Below are positions 16,462 to 24,247 of a stretch of 64,000 nucleotides of DNA, one piece after another. Positions within the stretch are counted from its first letter, which is position 1. Every line of letters begins with the position of its first letter. Below the pieces are notes generated by a model. The model was not told the origin of the DNA. It saw nothing but the letters and a program-made list of their open reading frames with translations, and ran no database searches. The translations under genes were made by a program, and so were the position numbers. Where the stretch lies: positions 496,001 to 560,000 of the forward strand of contig NZ_OZ242038.1 in assembly GCF_965205175.1 (NCBI RefSeq), written 5' to 3'. Origin of the DNA: Poriferisodalis sp965205175 (GTDB lineage: Bacteria; Actinomycetota; Acidimicrobiia; Acidimicrobiales; Poriferisodalaceae).

Positions 16462-18432
16462 ATGACGACCCCCGCCGCCAACGCAGACGCCAACAGCTCC
16501 GGCACCGACACCAACGGCATGCCCGACGCCCGAGTGCCCGACGGGCCGATGGCCGACAAGTGGCAGAACCACAAGTTCTCCATGAAGCTCGTCAACCCGA
16601 ACAACAAGCGCCGCTTCGAGATCATCGTGGTGGGCACCGGCTTGGCGGGCGCCTCCGCGGCCGCATCGCTGTCAGAGCTGGGCTATCGAGTGAAGGCGTT
16701 CACGTTTCACGATTCGCCCCGGCGAGCACATTCGATCGCCGCTCAAGGCGGCATCAACGCGGCCAAGAACTACACCAACGACGGCGATTCGGTGCATCGG
16801 CTGTTCTACGACACCGTCAAGGGCGGCGACTACCGCAGCCGCGAGGCCAACGTACACCGGCTGGCCGAGGTATCGCTCAACATCATTGACCAGTGCGCCG
16901 CCCAGGGTGTGCCGTTCGCGCGGGAGTACGGCGGGCTGCTCGACAACCGCTCGTTCGGCGGCGCGCAGGTCAGCCGGACGTTCTACGCACGCGGCCAGAC
17001 CGGCCAGCAGCTGCTGCTGGGCGCCTACCAGGCCCTCGCCAAGCAGGTTGCCGCAGGCAGTGTCGAACTCTTCACGCGCACAGAGATGCTGGATTTGGTC
17101 GTCAAGGACGGGCGAGCCTGCGGGATCATCACCCGCGACCTCGTCTCAGGCGAGATCGCTGCGCACTCAGCGCACGCCGTCGTGCTGGCGACCGGCGGGT
17201 ACGGCAACGTCTACTACCTGTCGACCAACGCCATGGCTTGCAACGTCACCGCCGCATGGCGAGCGCACCGGCGGGGGGCGTTCTTCGCCAATGCCTGCTA
17301 CACGCAGATCCATCCCACCTGCATTCCGGCCAGCGACGAGTTCCAGTCGAAGCTGACGCTGATGTCGGAGTCTCTGCGCAACGACGGCCGTATCTGGGTG
17401 CCCTCGCAGGCCGACGACACCCGGCCGGCCGGCCGGATCCCCGAATCGGAACGCGACTACTACCTCGAGCGCAAGTACCCGGCCTTTGGCAATCTGGTGC
17501 CGCGCGACGTTGCCAGCCGCAACGCCAAGACCGTGGTGGACCAGGGCAAGGGCGTGGGCCCGCTGCGCAACGGCGTGTACCTGGACTTCTCCGACGTCAT
17601 CGCCCGCGACGGGCAGGCCTCCGTGGCCGCGAAATACGGGAACCTGTTCGACATGTACGAGCGCATCACCGGCGAGAACCCGTACGAGGGGCCGATGCGC
17701 ATCTACCCGGCGACGCACTACACCATGGGCGGCCTGTGGGTGGACTACCACCTGATGACCACAGTGCCGGGCTGCTACGCCGTCGGCGAAGCGAATTTCT
17801 CGGACCACGGTGCCAACCGGCTCGGCGCCTCGGCGCTGATGCAGGGCCTCGCCGACGGCTACTTCGTGCTGCCGTACACCATCGGCGACGACCTCGCAGC
17901 CCGTCTGGGCGAGCCGACGGTGCCGACGGACGATCCCGTGTTCACCGCAGCGACAGCCGAGGTGACCGACGCCACGCAGCGGTTCTTGACCATCGGCGGC
18001 ACCCGCTCGGCGGACTGGTTCCACCGAGAACTGGGCAAGATCGTGTGGGACTACATCGGCATGGAGCGCACCGCTGCAGGCCTGGAGAAGGCGCTGTCAG
18101 AGATACCTGCGCTGGAAGCCGAATTCTGGGCCGATCTGCGCGTGCCGGGTTCTGGCGGCAACCTGAACTCGAGTTTGGAGAAAGCCGGGCGCGTCGCGGA
18201 CTTCTTCGAGCTGGCTCAGCTGATGGCCCGCGACGCCTTGGTGCGCGAGGAGAGCTGCGGCGGGCACTTCCGGGCCGAGCACCAGACACCGGAAGGCGAG
18301 GCACGGCGCGACGACGAGAATTTCGCGCATGTCGCGGCATGGGAATGGACCGGGCCCGGCCAGGTGCAGGCCCGGCACACCGAGGAGCTGGATTTCCAAG
18401 AAGTCGCATTGACACAGCGGAGCTACAAGTGA
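16462..18432 (+). CDS. sdhA: Succinate dehydrogenase / fumarate reductase flavoprotein subunit
   Basis: Catalytic FAD subunit converting succinate to fumarate, 656 residues, on the cytoplasmic face of the membrane. Motifs: IVVGTGLAGASAAASL near residue 55 (FAD), RAHSIAAQGGINAAKN with the His that carries covalent FAD, QIHPTCIP near 275, and HYTMGGLWVDYH near 415. The ending is the diverged Arg/His-rich C-terminus. The ATG at 16462 has GGAG 6 nt upstream; the ATG at 16456 directly abuts the same GGAG and is unlikely. The stop overlaps the start of sdhB. Confidence 0.95.
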   Translation: MTTPAANADANSSGTDTNGMPDARVPDGPMADKWQNHKFSMKLVNPNNKRRFEIIVVGTGLAGASAAASLSELGYRVKAFTFHDSPRRAHSIAAQGGINAAKNYTNDGDSVHRLFYDTVKGGDYRSREANVHRLAEVSLNIIDQCAAQGVPFAREYGGLLDNRSFGGAQVSRTFYARGQTGQQLLLGAYQALAKQVAAGSVELFTRTEMLDLVVKDGRACGIITRDLVSGEIAAHSAHAVVLATGGYGNVYYLSTNAMACNVTAAWRAHRRGAFFANACYTQIHPTCIPASDEFQSKLTLMSESLRNDGRIWVPSQADDTRPAGRIPESERDYYLERKYPAFGNLVPRDVASRNAKTVVDQGKGVGPLRNGVYLDFSDVIARDGQASVAAKYGNLFDMYERITGENPYEGPMRIYPATHYTMGGLWVDYHLMTTVPGCYAVGEANFSDHGANRLGASALMQGLADGYFVLPYTIGDDLAARLGEPTVPTDDPVFTAATAEVTDATQRFLTIGGTRSADWFHRELGKIVWDYIGMERTAAGLEKALSEIPALEAEFWADLRVPGSGGNLNSSLEKAGRVADFFELAQLMARDALVREESCGGHFRAEHQTPEGEARRDDENFAHVAAWEWTGPGQVQARHTEELDFQEVALTQRSYK

Positions 18433-19268
18433 GCGGGACCACCACGACACCCACCCACGACGACGCACTGGAGGCCGGTGCATCGGCTGCGGGCCGCGCC
18501 GGCGGCCTGCATCTCACACTGCGCATCTGGCGCCAGGACGGGCCGGAAGCCAAGGGCCGGTTCGAGACGTTCGACGCTCCCGACGTCAGCGCGGACATGT
18601 CGTTCCTGGAACTGCTCGACACGATCAACGAACGGCTCGTTGCCGACGGCGGCGTGCCGATCGAGTTCGACCACGACTGCCGCGAGGGCATCTGCGGCAC
18701 GTGCAGCCTGATGATCAACGGCAGGGCGCACGGTCACGAGGCCGCCACCACCACGTGCCAGCTGCACATGCGCAAGTTCGCCGACGGCGAGGTGATCACC
18801 GTGGAGCCGTTTCGGGCGAAGGCGTTCGCGGTGGTGCGCGACCTGGTGGTGGACCGCAGCTCGTTCGACCGCATCATCGAGGCCGGCGGCTACATCTCGG
18901 TCAACACCGGCGCAGCAGGCGACGCCAACCTGACGCCGGTGCCCAAGGAGGCCTCGGACGCATCGTTCGACGCGGCAGCATGCATCGGGTGCGGTGCGTG
19001 CGTGGCTGCGTGCCCCAACTCCGCAGCCCAGCTGTTCACCTCGGCAAAGCTGGCACACCTGAACCTGATTCCTCAAGGTCAGCCGCAGCGGTGGGAGCGC
19101 ACAGAAGCGATGGTGGAGGAAATGGAGCGGTACTTCGGCTCCTGCACGAACCACGGCGAGTGCGCCGAAGCATGTCCGAAGGAGATCAGCCTGGACTTCA
19201 TCGCGTTGATGAATCGCGACTACCTGAAGGCCAAGATCAAGAATCGCACGCTGGCCGGCCAGCGCTGA
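18429..19268 (+). CDS. sdhB: Succinate dehydrogenase iron-sulfur subunit
   Basis: Electron-transfer subunit of complex II, 279 residues. The [2Fe-2S] ligands are in DHDCREGICGTCSLMING near residue 80 with a further Cys in TTTCQLH. The C-terminal cluster domain has AACIGCGACVAACPNSA near 180 and GSCTNHGECAEACPKEI near 240 for the [4Fe-4S] and [3Fe-4S] centres. The GTG start at 18429 overlaps the sdhA stop (GTGA) and has GGAG 6 nt upstream inside sdhA, showing coupled translation. About the first 25 residues are a Thr/Ala-rich extension. Confidence 0.95.
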   Translation: MSGTTTTPTHDDALEAGASAAGRAGGLHLTLRIWRQDGPEAKGRFETFDAPDVSADMSFLELLDTINERLVADGGVPIEFDHDCREGICGTCSLMINGRAHGHEAATTTCQLHMRKFADGEVITVEPFRAKAFAVVRDLVVDRSSFDRIIEAGGYISVNTGAAGDANLTPVPKEASDASFDAAACIGCGACVAACPNSAAQLFTSAKLAHLNLIPQGQPQRWERTEAMVEEMERYFGSCTNHGECAEACPKEISLDFIALMNRDYLKAKIKNRTLAGQR

Positions 19269-19304
19269 GCGGCCACGCCGGCGGCCTGTTTGGCTGCGCG
19301 GGCG

Positions 19305-20867
19305 CTACCGGGCCGCGGGCGCCAAGCGGAACACGGTGCCGGCTGCGCTCAGCGCGTAGATCTCGCCGTCGGCATCCTCGCCGAATGAGACGAGCGTGTT
19401 GCGCGGCACCGACGCACCCAGACTGATGGGCACCGCCTCGCCGTCAGGGCCGCGCAGCAGGCCCCACAGCTCGCCTGTACAGTAGTCGCCGAACACGTAG
19501 GTGCCCTCGAGTCCCGCCATGGCGCTGCCCCGGTAGACGTAGCCGCCGGTCACCGAGCAGCCCTCGTCGTGGCCGTAGGTGTGAACCGGGAACGCCAAGT
19601 CCGCCGGCAGCGCCTCACCGTCGACGTCACCGCTGAAGCGTTCGTTGCCTTCGAACAGCGGCCATCCCAGGTTGGCACCCGGCGACCAGCCCGCCGCGGC
19701 CGACAGCACGTGAATCTCCTCCGTGCGGTTCTGGCCGACATCGCCGATCCAGAGGTCGCCGGTGCGCCGGTCGAACGCGAAGCGCCACGGGTTGCGCAGC
19801 CCATATGCCCACACTGGGGGCGCTCCGTGGCCGCTGCCGGCGAACGGATTGCCGTCGGGAATGCCATAGCCCTGCCCTGACGCGTGATTCGGATCGATGC
19901 GAACGATGGTGGCCAGCAGGCTGGAGCGGTCTTGGCCGTGGCCGAAGACGTCGTCAGCTCCGCCGCCGTCGCCGAAGCCGATCCACAGGTTCCCGTCCGG
20001 CCCGAAGGCCAGGTGGCCGCCGTTGTGGTTGCACGCGGGCTGGTCGAGTGCGAGCAACACCCGGCGGCGGTCCATGCGGGGAAACTCTCCCGCCATGGGC
20101 ACCGCAGCGATGCGGGAGTTGCGTGCCGCGTCCGTGTAGCTGAGGTACAGGTCCGATCCGTCAGGACTGAAGGCAATGCCGAGCAGTCCGTTCTCGCACC
20201 CTTGGCTGACCAATGAGCCGATGTCGCCGACCAGCAGCGGGGCAGCGCTGGCCGCTGCATGGCCGTCGTCGGGGTCGCTGCCAGTGGCTGCTGCGTTGCC
20301 GGCGGGGTTGCCGTCGAGCGGGTCCAGCAGCCAGATCTGTCCTGTCAGCGAGGCAACGTAGCGCTGGCCGGTGTCGGGCTTGGCGACCAGCGCAATCGGC
20401 ACCGGCACCTCAGCGACCGGCACCAAGACGTATCGACCGTGCGCGTCGGCAGCGCCGAGGTCCCCGGCCGGCGCGCTGCTCGGGGGTGCGGTGGTCCTCT
20501 TCGGCACCGGCGACGCGACCAACGACGTATCGGTCGGCAAAGGTGCCGTCGTCCGGGGTGTCGTCGTCCGGGGTGTCGTCGACGAGGATGCTGTCGGTGT
20601 CGGTGCTGTTTCGCTGCTCGACAGGCTGCTCGACGGATCTGCCGCGATGGTCCGGTCAGCGGTGTCGCTGTTCGGCGGCTTGCTCGACGGGATCGTCCGC
20701 AACGCCGCGGGCGCAGTCACGCCGGGCGTCGTGCCGACTGCGGCAGCGTCGGCCTGCCGGCCTGCGGTGCTGTCCCCAATATCGTCCTGGCCAGACCCGC
20801 ACGCGCCCGCCAAGAGCGCTGCCGCCGCCAGCATTCCTGCCGGCAGTGCTGTTCGGGTCAGATGCAC
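19305..20867 (-). CDS. PQQ-dependent sugar dehydrogenase-like lipoprotein
   Basis: A 520-residue exported protein of the soluble glucose/sorbosone dehydrogenase (six-blade propeller) family. The signal ends in a lipobox LLAGAC at about residue 20, then a 120-residue Ser/Thr/Pro linker, then the propeller. Family motifs are ACNHNGGHLAFGPDGNLWIGFGDGG (the His is the catalytic base) and AYGLRNPWRFAFDRRTGDLWIGDVGQN, both in the middle third. Within the linker DNA a 15-bp unit is repeated (TTPRTTTPRTT). The GTG at 20867 is chosen because the signal peptide begins there; TACGGT sits 8 nt upstream. It faces sdhB tail to tail. The substrate and cofactor are inferred from the family. Confidence 0.83.
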   Translation of the reverse strand: MHLTRTALPAGMLAAAALLAGACGSGQDDIGDSTAGRQADAAAVGTTPGVTAPAALRTIPSSKPPNSDTADRTIAADPSSSLSSSETAPTPTASSSTTPRTTTPRTTAPLPTDTSLVASPVPKRTTAPPSSAPAGDLGAADAHGRYVLVPVAEVPVPIALVAKPDTGQRYVASLTGQIWLLDPLDGNPAGNAAATGSDPDDGHAAASAAPLLVGDIGSLVSQGCENGLLGIAFSPDGSDLYLSYTDAARNSRIAAVPMAGEFPRMDRRRVLLALDQPACNHNGGHLAFGPDGNLWIGFGDGGGADDVFGHGQDRSSLLATIVRIDPNHASGQGYGIPDGNPFAGSGHGAPPVWAYGLRNPWRFAFDRRTGDLWIGDVGQNRTEEIHVLSAAAGWSPGANLGWPLFEGNERFSGDVDGEALPADLAFPVHTYGHDEGCSVTGGYVYRGSAMAGLEGTYVFGDYCTGELWGLLRGPDGEAVPISLGASVPRNTLVSFGEDADGEIYALSAAGTVFRLAPAAR

Positions 20868-20931
20868 GATGACCGACCGTAGCCACAGCGTTGATGCACA
20901 ATCGCGCAGGACGAGCCGCGGAGGTAACCGG

Positions 20932-21426
20932 GTGACCACATCGATCAGCGGGGTGAGCTGGGCGGCGTTCGCCGCGGCCAGTGAGTCGTTGGCTGAGCGC
21001 ATGCAGCAGCGCTTCGCCAGCCACCTACATGCGGTGATGGCCACCGTCCGTCGCGACGGTGCGCCGCGCATGTCCGGCATGGAGGCGCCGATCCGTGACG
21101 GGCACATGTGGTTGGGCATGGAGCACAGTTCAGCGAAGGCTGCTGACCTGCGTCGGGACCCGCGTCTCGGCCTCCACTCGGCACCAGACACCGACGAGGA
21201 GCTCGAGGCCGGCGATGCACGAATCGAAGGCCGTGCAGTGCCGGCCGACGCAGCGCACGTCGACCTGTTCGTACGCGGGCATCGGCACCAGATCGACGAT
21301 CCCGCCGCCTTGGCACTGTTCACGGTCGCGATCTGTCGGGCCGTGCTGGTACGCGTGGCAGATCGCCAGCTCGTTGTCGAGACCTGGACTCCCACCAATG
21401 GCCTGACCGAACGCCGCCTCAGCTGA
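20932..21426 (+). CDS. Pyridoxamine 5'-phosphate oxidase-fold protein
   Basis: A 164-residue split-barrel flavin-binding protein. It reads HLHAVMATVRRDGAPRMSGMEAPIRDGHMWLGM, the standard start of the pyridoxamine-phosphate-oxidase-like fold, followed by AADLRRDPRLGLHSAP. Members bind FMN or F420 and reduce diverse substrates; the exact role is not predictable. The GTG at 20932 has GGAGGT 6-7 nt upstream. It is divergent from the sugar dehydrogenase gene with only 64 bases between. Confidence 0.8.
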   Translation: MTTSISGVSWAAFAAASESLAERMQQRFASHLHAVMATVRRDGAPRMSGMEAPIRDGHMWLGMEHSSAKAADLRRDPRLGLHSAPDTDEELEAGDARIEGRAVPADAAHVDLFVRGHRHQIDDPAALALFTVAICRAVLVRVADRQLVVETWTPTNGLTERRLS

Positions 21427-21480
21427 CCCGCCCCCCACCAATCGTCGGACTCTGACGAGCTGTCGATCAGCTAGTGCCAG

Positions 21481-22410
21481 TCATGCATCCTCCCGCGCAT
21501 CGTCGGCGGCACCGGTGTTTGCCCACCAGGCGTCGAGGCGGCGGCGCGCCTCGACGGTGCCGAGTTCGCCTTCGATGCGCCGCAGCTCCAGCAGGAACTT
21601 CATGGCACGACCCACCTCGGGCCCCGGTCGGAGGCCGAGCTGGGCCATCACCTCGTCGCCGTTCAGCTCGGGGCGCAGCTGCTTGGCCGCCTGCTCGCGT
21701 GCCAGCCGGGCGAGCCGAACCTCGAAGCGGTCAAGTGCGTCGTGCAGCGCCTCGATCCGCTTCACGTTGCGGGATGTGCAGTCGCTGCGAACCATGTCGT
21801 TCAGGTCACCCAGCAGTGGTCCGGCGTCGCGGGCGTAGCGTCGCACTGCGGCATCTGTCCAGCCGGTGTCGTAGCCCTTGAAGCGACCGGAAAGATGCAC
21901 CAGGCGAGCGACCTCTTCGGTCAGTTCTGTGCCGTAGCCCATCTTGGGCATGCGCTTGCGGGTCAGCCTCGCGCCGACGGCTTCGTGATTGCGGAACGTC
22001 ACGCCGCCATGCTCGAACGACCGGGTCAGCGGCTTGCCGATGTCGTGGAACAGTGCCCCGAGCCGCACCCGCAGACGCGGCGGGCTCTGGGTCACCACGG
22101 CAATGGTGTGCGCGAGCACGTCCTTGTGGCGGTGGATCGGATCCTGCGCGAGCGCCAGCGCCGGCAGTTCGGGCAGGTGCTCGTGCGCCCAGCCGCTGTC
22201 CACCAGCTCCCAGAGTCCAGCGCGCGGGTCGTCGGCCACGAGCACGCTGTTCAGCTCGTCGCACGGCAGCACGGTGCCGAGGTCGAAGTCCAGCTCGTCG
22301 GCCATCGTCTCGTCGAGGTCGCCGTCAGGGTCCGACCCGTCGGAGATGTCGTGTTGCGCGTCGAAGTCTGCGCGGGCGGGCGCACGCGTCGCGCTCTGCT
22401 GAGCGGTCAT
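21481..22410 (-). CDS. HD-domain protein matching the C-terminal half of CCA-adding enzyme, without the nucleotidyltransferase domain
   Basis: A 309-residue protein. From about residue 75 it follows the C-terminal half of actinobacterial tRNA CCA-nucleotidyltransferase (PcnA type) closely: PELPALALAQDPIHRHKDVLAH, LGALFHDIGKPLTRSFEHGG with the HD metal site, FRNHEAVGARLTRKRM, WTDAAVRRYARDAGPLL, RSDCTSRN and ELNGDEVMAQLGLRPGPEVG. The N-terminal nucleotidyltransferase and tRNA-neck regions, normally more than 200 residues, are absent; instead there are about 70 acidic residues. HD domains of this type have phosphodiesterase or phosphatase activity. A GTG at 22428 is an alternative start. The full enzyme is not in this window. 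Confidence 0.75.
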   Translation of the reverse strand: MTAQQSATRAPARADFDAQHDISDGSDPDGDLDETMADELDFDLGTVLPCDELNSVLVADDPRAGLWELVDSGWAHEHLPELPALALAQDPIHRHKDVLAHTIAVVTQSPPRLRVRLGALFHDIGKPLTRSFEHGGVTFRNHEAVGARLTRKRMPKMGYGTELTEEVARLVHLSGRFKGYDTGWTDAAVRRYARDAGPLLGDLNDMVRSDCTSRNVKRIEALHDALDRFEVRLARLAREQAAKQLRPELNGDEVMAQLGLRPGPEVGRAMKFLLELRRIEGELGTVEARRRLDAWWANTGAADDAREDA

Positions 22411-22568
22411 GTGTCCATGATGCAGCACCGCGAGCCGCCGTCCAAACGCCTTTCGCGACGACTAGGCGCGAAAACTCACCACCTGCGGGCTCAAGCGCAG
22501 TGCTCGGCGCCGGGCCACCAGTTGGCCCCGTCTCGGAGCGCCGATACGGAGAACATCGGAATTCGACT

Positions 22569-22602
22569 TACTAATTTGACATCAATTATAACTCAATTAG
22601 TA
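22569..22602. repeat. AT-rich element: left copy of Fic-flanking repeat, with inverted repeat
   Basis: 22569-22593 is TACTAATT-N8-ATTATAACT, matched by a copy at 24102-24126 in the same orientation. It also pairs with AATTAGTA at 22595-22602 to make an 8-bp inverted repeat with an 18-base gap. Read on the minus strand it holds TATAAT, 160 bases upstream of the HD gene. Its base composition is far from the surrounding DNA. Confidence 0.6.
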
Positions 22603-22678
22603 CTACATCCATGAAGTTCGCCCGGCGCAGCAGATGTGTTGGATTGCGTCCGACGGAGTGGTCGTCAGCGTTCGGTCG

Positions 22679-24064
22679 TCAGCGCCCGGAGGCAAGGCGG
22701 CGAATTTGTGCTGCTAGGTCGACAGGAGGCAAGAAGCGGTAGGACCGGCCGTCCCGTCGCGTGTCGAGCAGGCCGGCTTCACGTAGGCCCAGCAAGTCCG
22801 TGCGGGCGGTCTGGTAGGTGACCGCGTGTTTGGTCCGATGGGCGGCGATGGCGAAGTCGGCACCGGGATCGCGCATCGCGGCTGCCAGCACCTCGCGTTG
22901 GCGATGATTGAACTCGGGCCGTCCGCGCAGCATGTCGTCGACCTCGCGGACCTCGTCGAGCTTCGACCTGAGGTACGCGCGCAGTGCCTCGATGGCACGT
23001 TCGATGACGTCGAGTTGGTGGAGTACGAAGTACGTCACGTCGTTGCTGTCGGTCTCCGTCAACAGATAGGAACGGGCGTACTGAGCCGGTGCCTTCCGGA
23101 GGATCGCAGAGATGGCGAGGAATTCGGCCAGCCAGTAACCGGAACGCAGCATCGACCAGTAGAACAGCGATCGCGCCAAGCGGCCGTTGCCGTCCACGAA
23201 GGGGTGGTCGTACGCCAGCCAGAAGTGCAGCACCACCGCGCGCACCACCGGATGCACGAACCCCGCGTCGCGCTCGCCAGCAGCGAATGTGCACAGCGCA
23301 GCGAGCCGCTCGCGCAGCTCTGCGGCAGGCGGAGGTGTATGCGCTCGCAGCTCCCGGTGTCCTGCTCCCGGCAGCGAGACCCACACTCGTGTCTCGCCGC
23401 TGGTCTGCATGCGACCGGCATCGGCTGGATCGCCGAGCGTCCCATCGGTCACGATTCGATGCAGCTCGCAGATGGTCTCGATCGTCACAGGCTGCTCGGC
23501 ATGGGCGAGTTCGCGCACCTGCTCCATGGCCCTGAAGTTGTTCAGGATCATCTGCTCGCTCTTGTTGCGGGGCGCCCGGCCGCGCAGCAGCATCTGTTTG
23601 GCTTCGGCGCGCGTCGAGCTCGCTCCCTCGAGCTGGCTCGACGCCACCGCTTCTTCGATGAGCGAGCTGACGACGTAGCGGTCGCGGTTCCCCTTCGCCA
23701 CCGAGGGCGCTTCGGCCAGCAGGTCGCCGGAGGCCGATTGGTCGATCCGGTGCAGCGCCTCCCAGACCGGATCGACCATGCAGATGCTGAACGGGCTGCC
23801 GTCCACCGCCTTCAACGGCAGAGTGCGGCGCAGCGCGCCACGGCTCAGCCAAGTTGCAAGCCACCACATGTCGCGCGTCGCGCCCCGAGGCATCGCGCCG
23901 CAAGAGGGATCGCGGTAGCGCATGTCATCCCAGTGCAGGTAGCGCCCCCGACCATCGACCGGTCGGCCGGCGGTCATCAGGCTCGCAATCGTCTCCGCGT
24001 CGCCGCTGTTCGCCAACTCAGCGAGGAGCGGCTGCAGGTCGGGCGGCGCTTGAGGCATCTTCAT
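22679..24064 (-). CDS. Fic-domain AMP-transferase, self-inhibited class II type
   Basis: A 461-residue Fic protein, expected to transfer AMP (or another phosphate group) from a nucleotide onto a protein hydroxyl. The catalytic motif is HPFVDGNGRLAR at residues 287-298 and is complete. The inhibitory helix motif SSQLEG at 142-147 lies before the Fic core, the class II arrangement in which its Glu blocks ATP binding. The last 100 residues look like a winged-helix (RQREVLAAAMR, YQTARTDLLGLREAGLL). The start is the ATG at 24064 with GAGG 6 nt upstream; a GTG at 24076 is possible. It is flanked by two copies of a 25-bp AT-rich repeat (22569 and 24102), which suggests a separately acquired unit. 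Confidence 0.88.
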   Translation of the reverse strand: MKMPQAPPDLQPLLAELANSGDAETIASLMTAGRPVDGRGRYLHWDDMRYRDPSCGAMPRGATRDMWWLATWLSRGALRRTLPLKAVDGSPFSICMVDPVWEALHRIDQSASGDLLAEAPSVAKGNRDRYVVSSLIEEAVASSQLEGASSTRAEAKQMLLRGRAPRNKSEQMILNNFRAMEQVRELAHAEQPVTIETICELHRIVTDGTLGDPADAGRMQTSGETRVWVSLPGAGHRELRAHTPPPAAELRERLAALCTFAAGERDAGFVHPVVRAVVLHFWLAYDHPFVDGNGRLARSLFYWSMLRSGYWLAEFLAISAILRKAPAQYARSYLLTETDSNDVTYFVLHQLDVIERAIEALRAYLRSKLDEVREVDDMLRGRPEFNHRQREVLAAAMRDPGADFAIAAHRTKHAVTYQTARTDLLGLREAGLLDTRRDGRSYRFLPPVDLAAQIRRLASGR

Positions 24065-24101
24065 GTCCGGCCTCACGATGTGCGAACAGCCTGTATCGAA
24101 A

Positions 24102-24126
24102 TACTAATTCTGCGATGATTATAACT
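24102..24126. repeat. AT-rich element: right copy of Fic-flanking repeat
   Basis: TACTAATT-N8-ATTATAACT, 25 bases, 18 identical to the copy at 22569-22593. On the minus strand it supplies TATAAT about 50 bases upstream of the Fic start, so it may be the Fic promoter; no good -35 is seen. Confidence 0.6.
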
Positions 24127-24247
24127 GTAGTCGCTGCGACGTCGGCTGCGTCGCGTGGGCGGCTCGAAATTGCTGCGTGCGGCGCCGGCGCGGGTCTATG
24201 GTCATCGGGCTGCTGCGCGGGCGCGGCGGCACCAGACGAGGAGGAAC

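Noticed and set aside
16893..18428. 512-codon upstream extension of the sdhB frame
   Set aside because: It is an out-of-frame reading of sdhA; sdhB begins at the GTG overlapping the sdhA stop.
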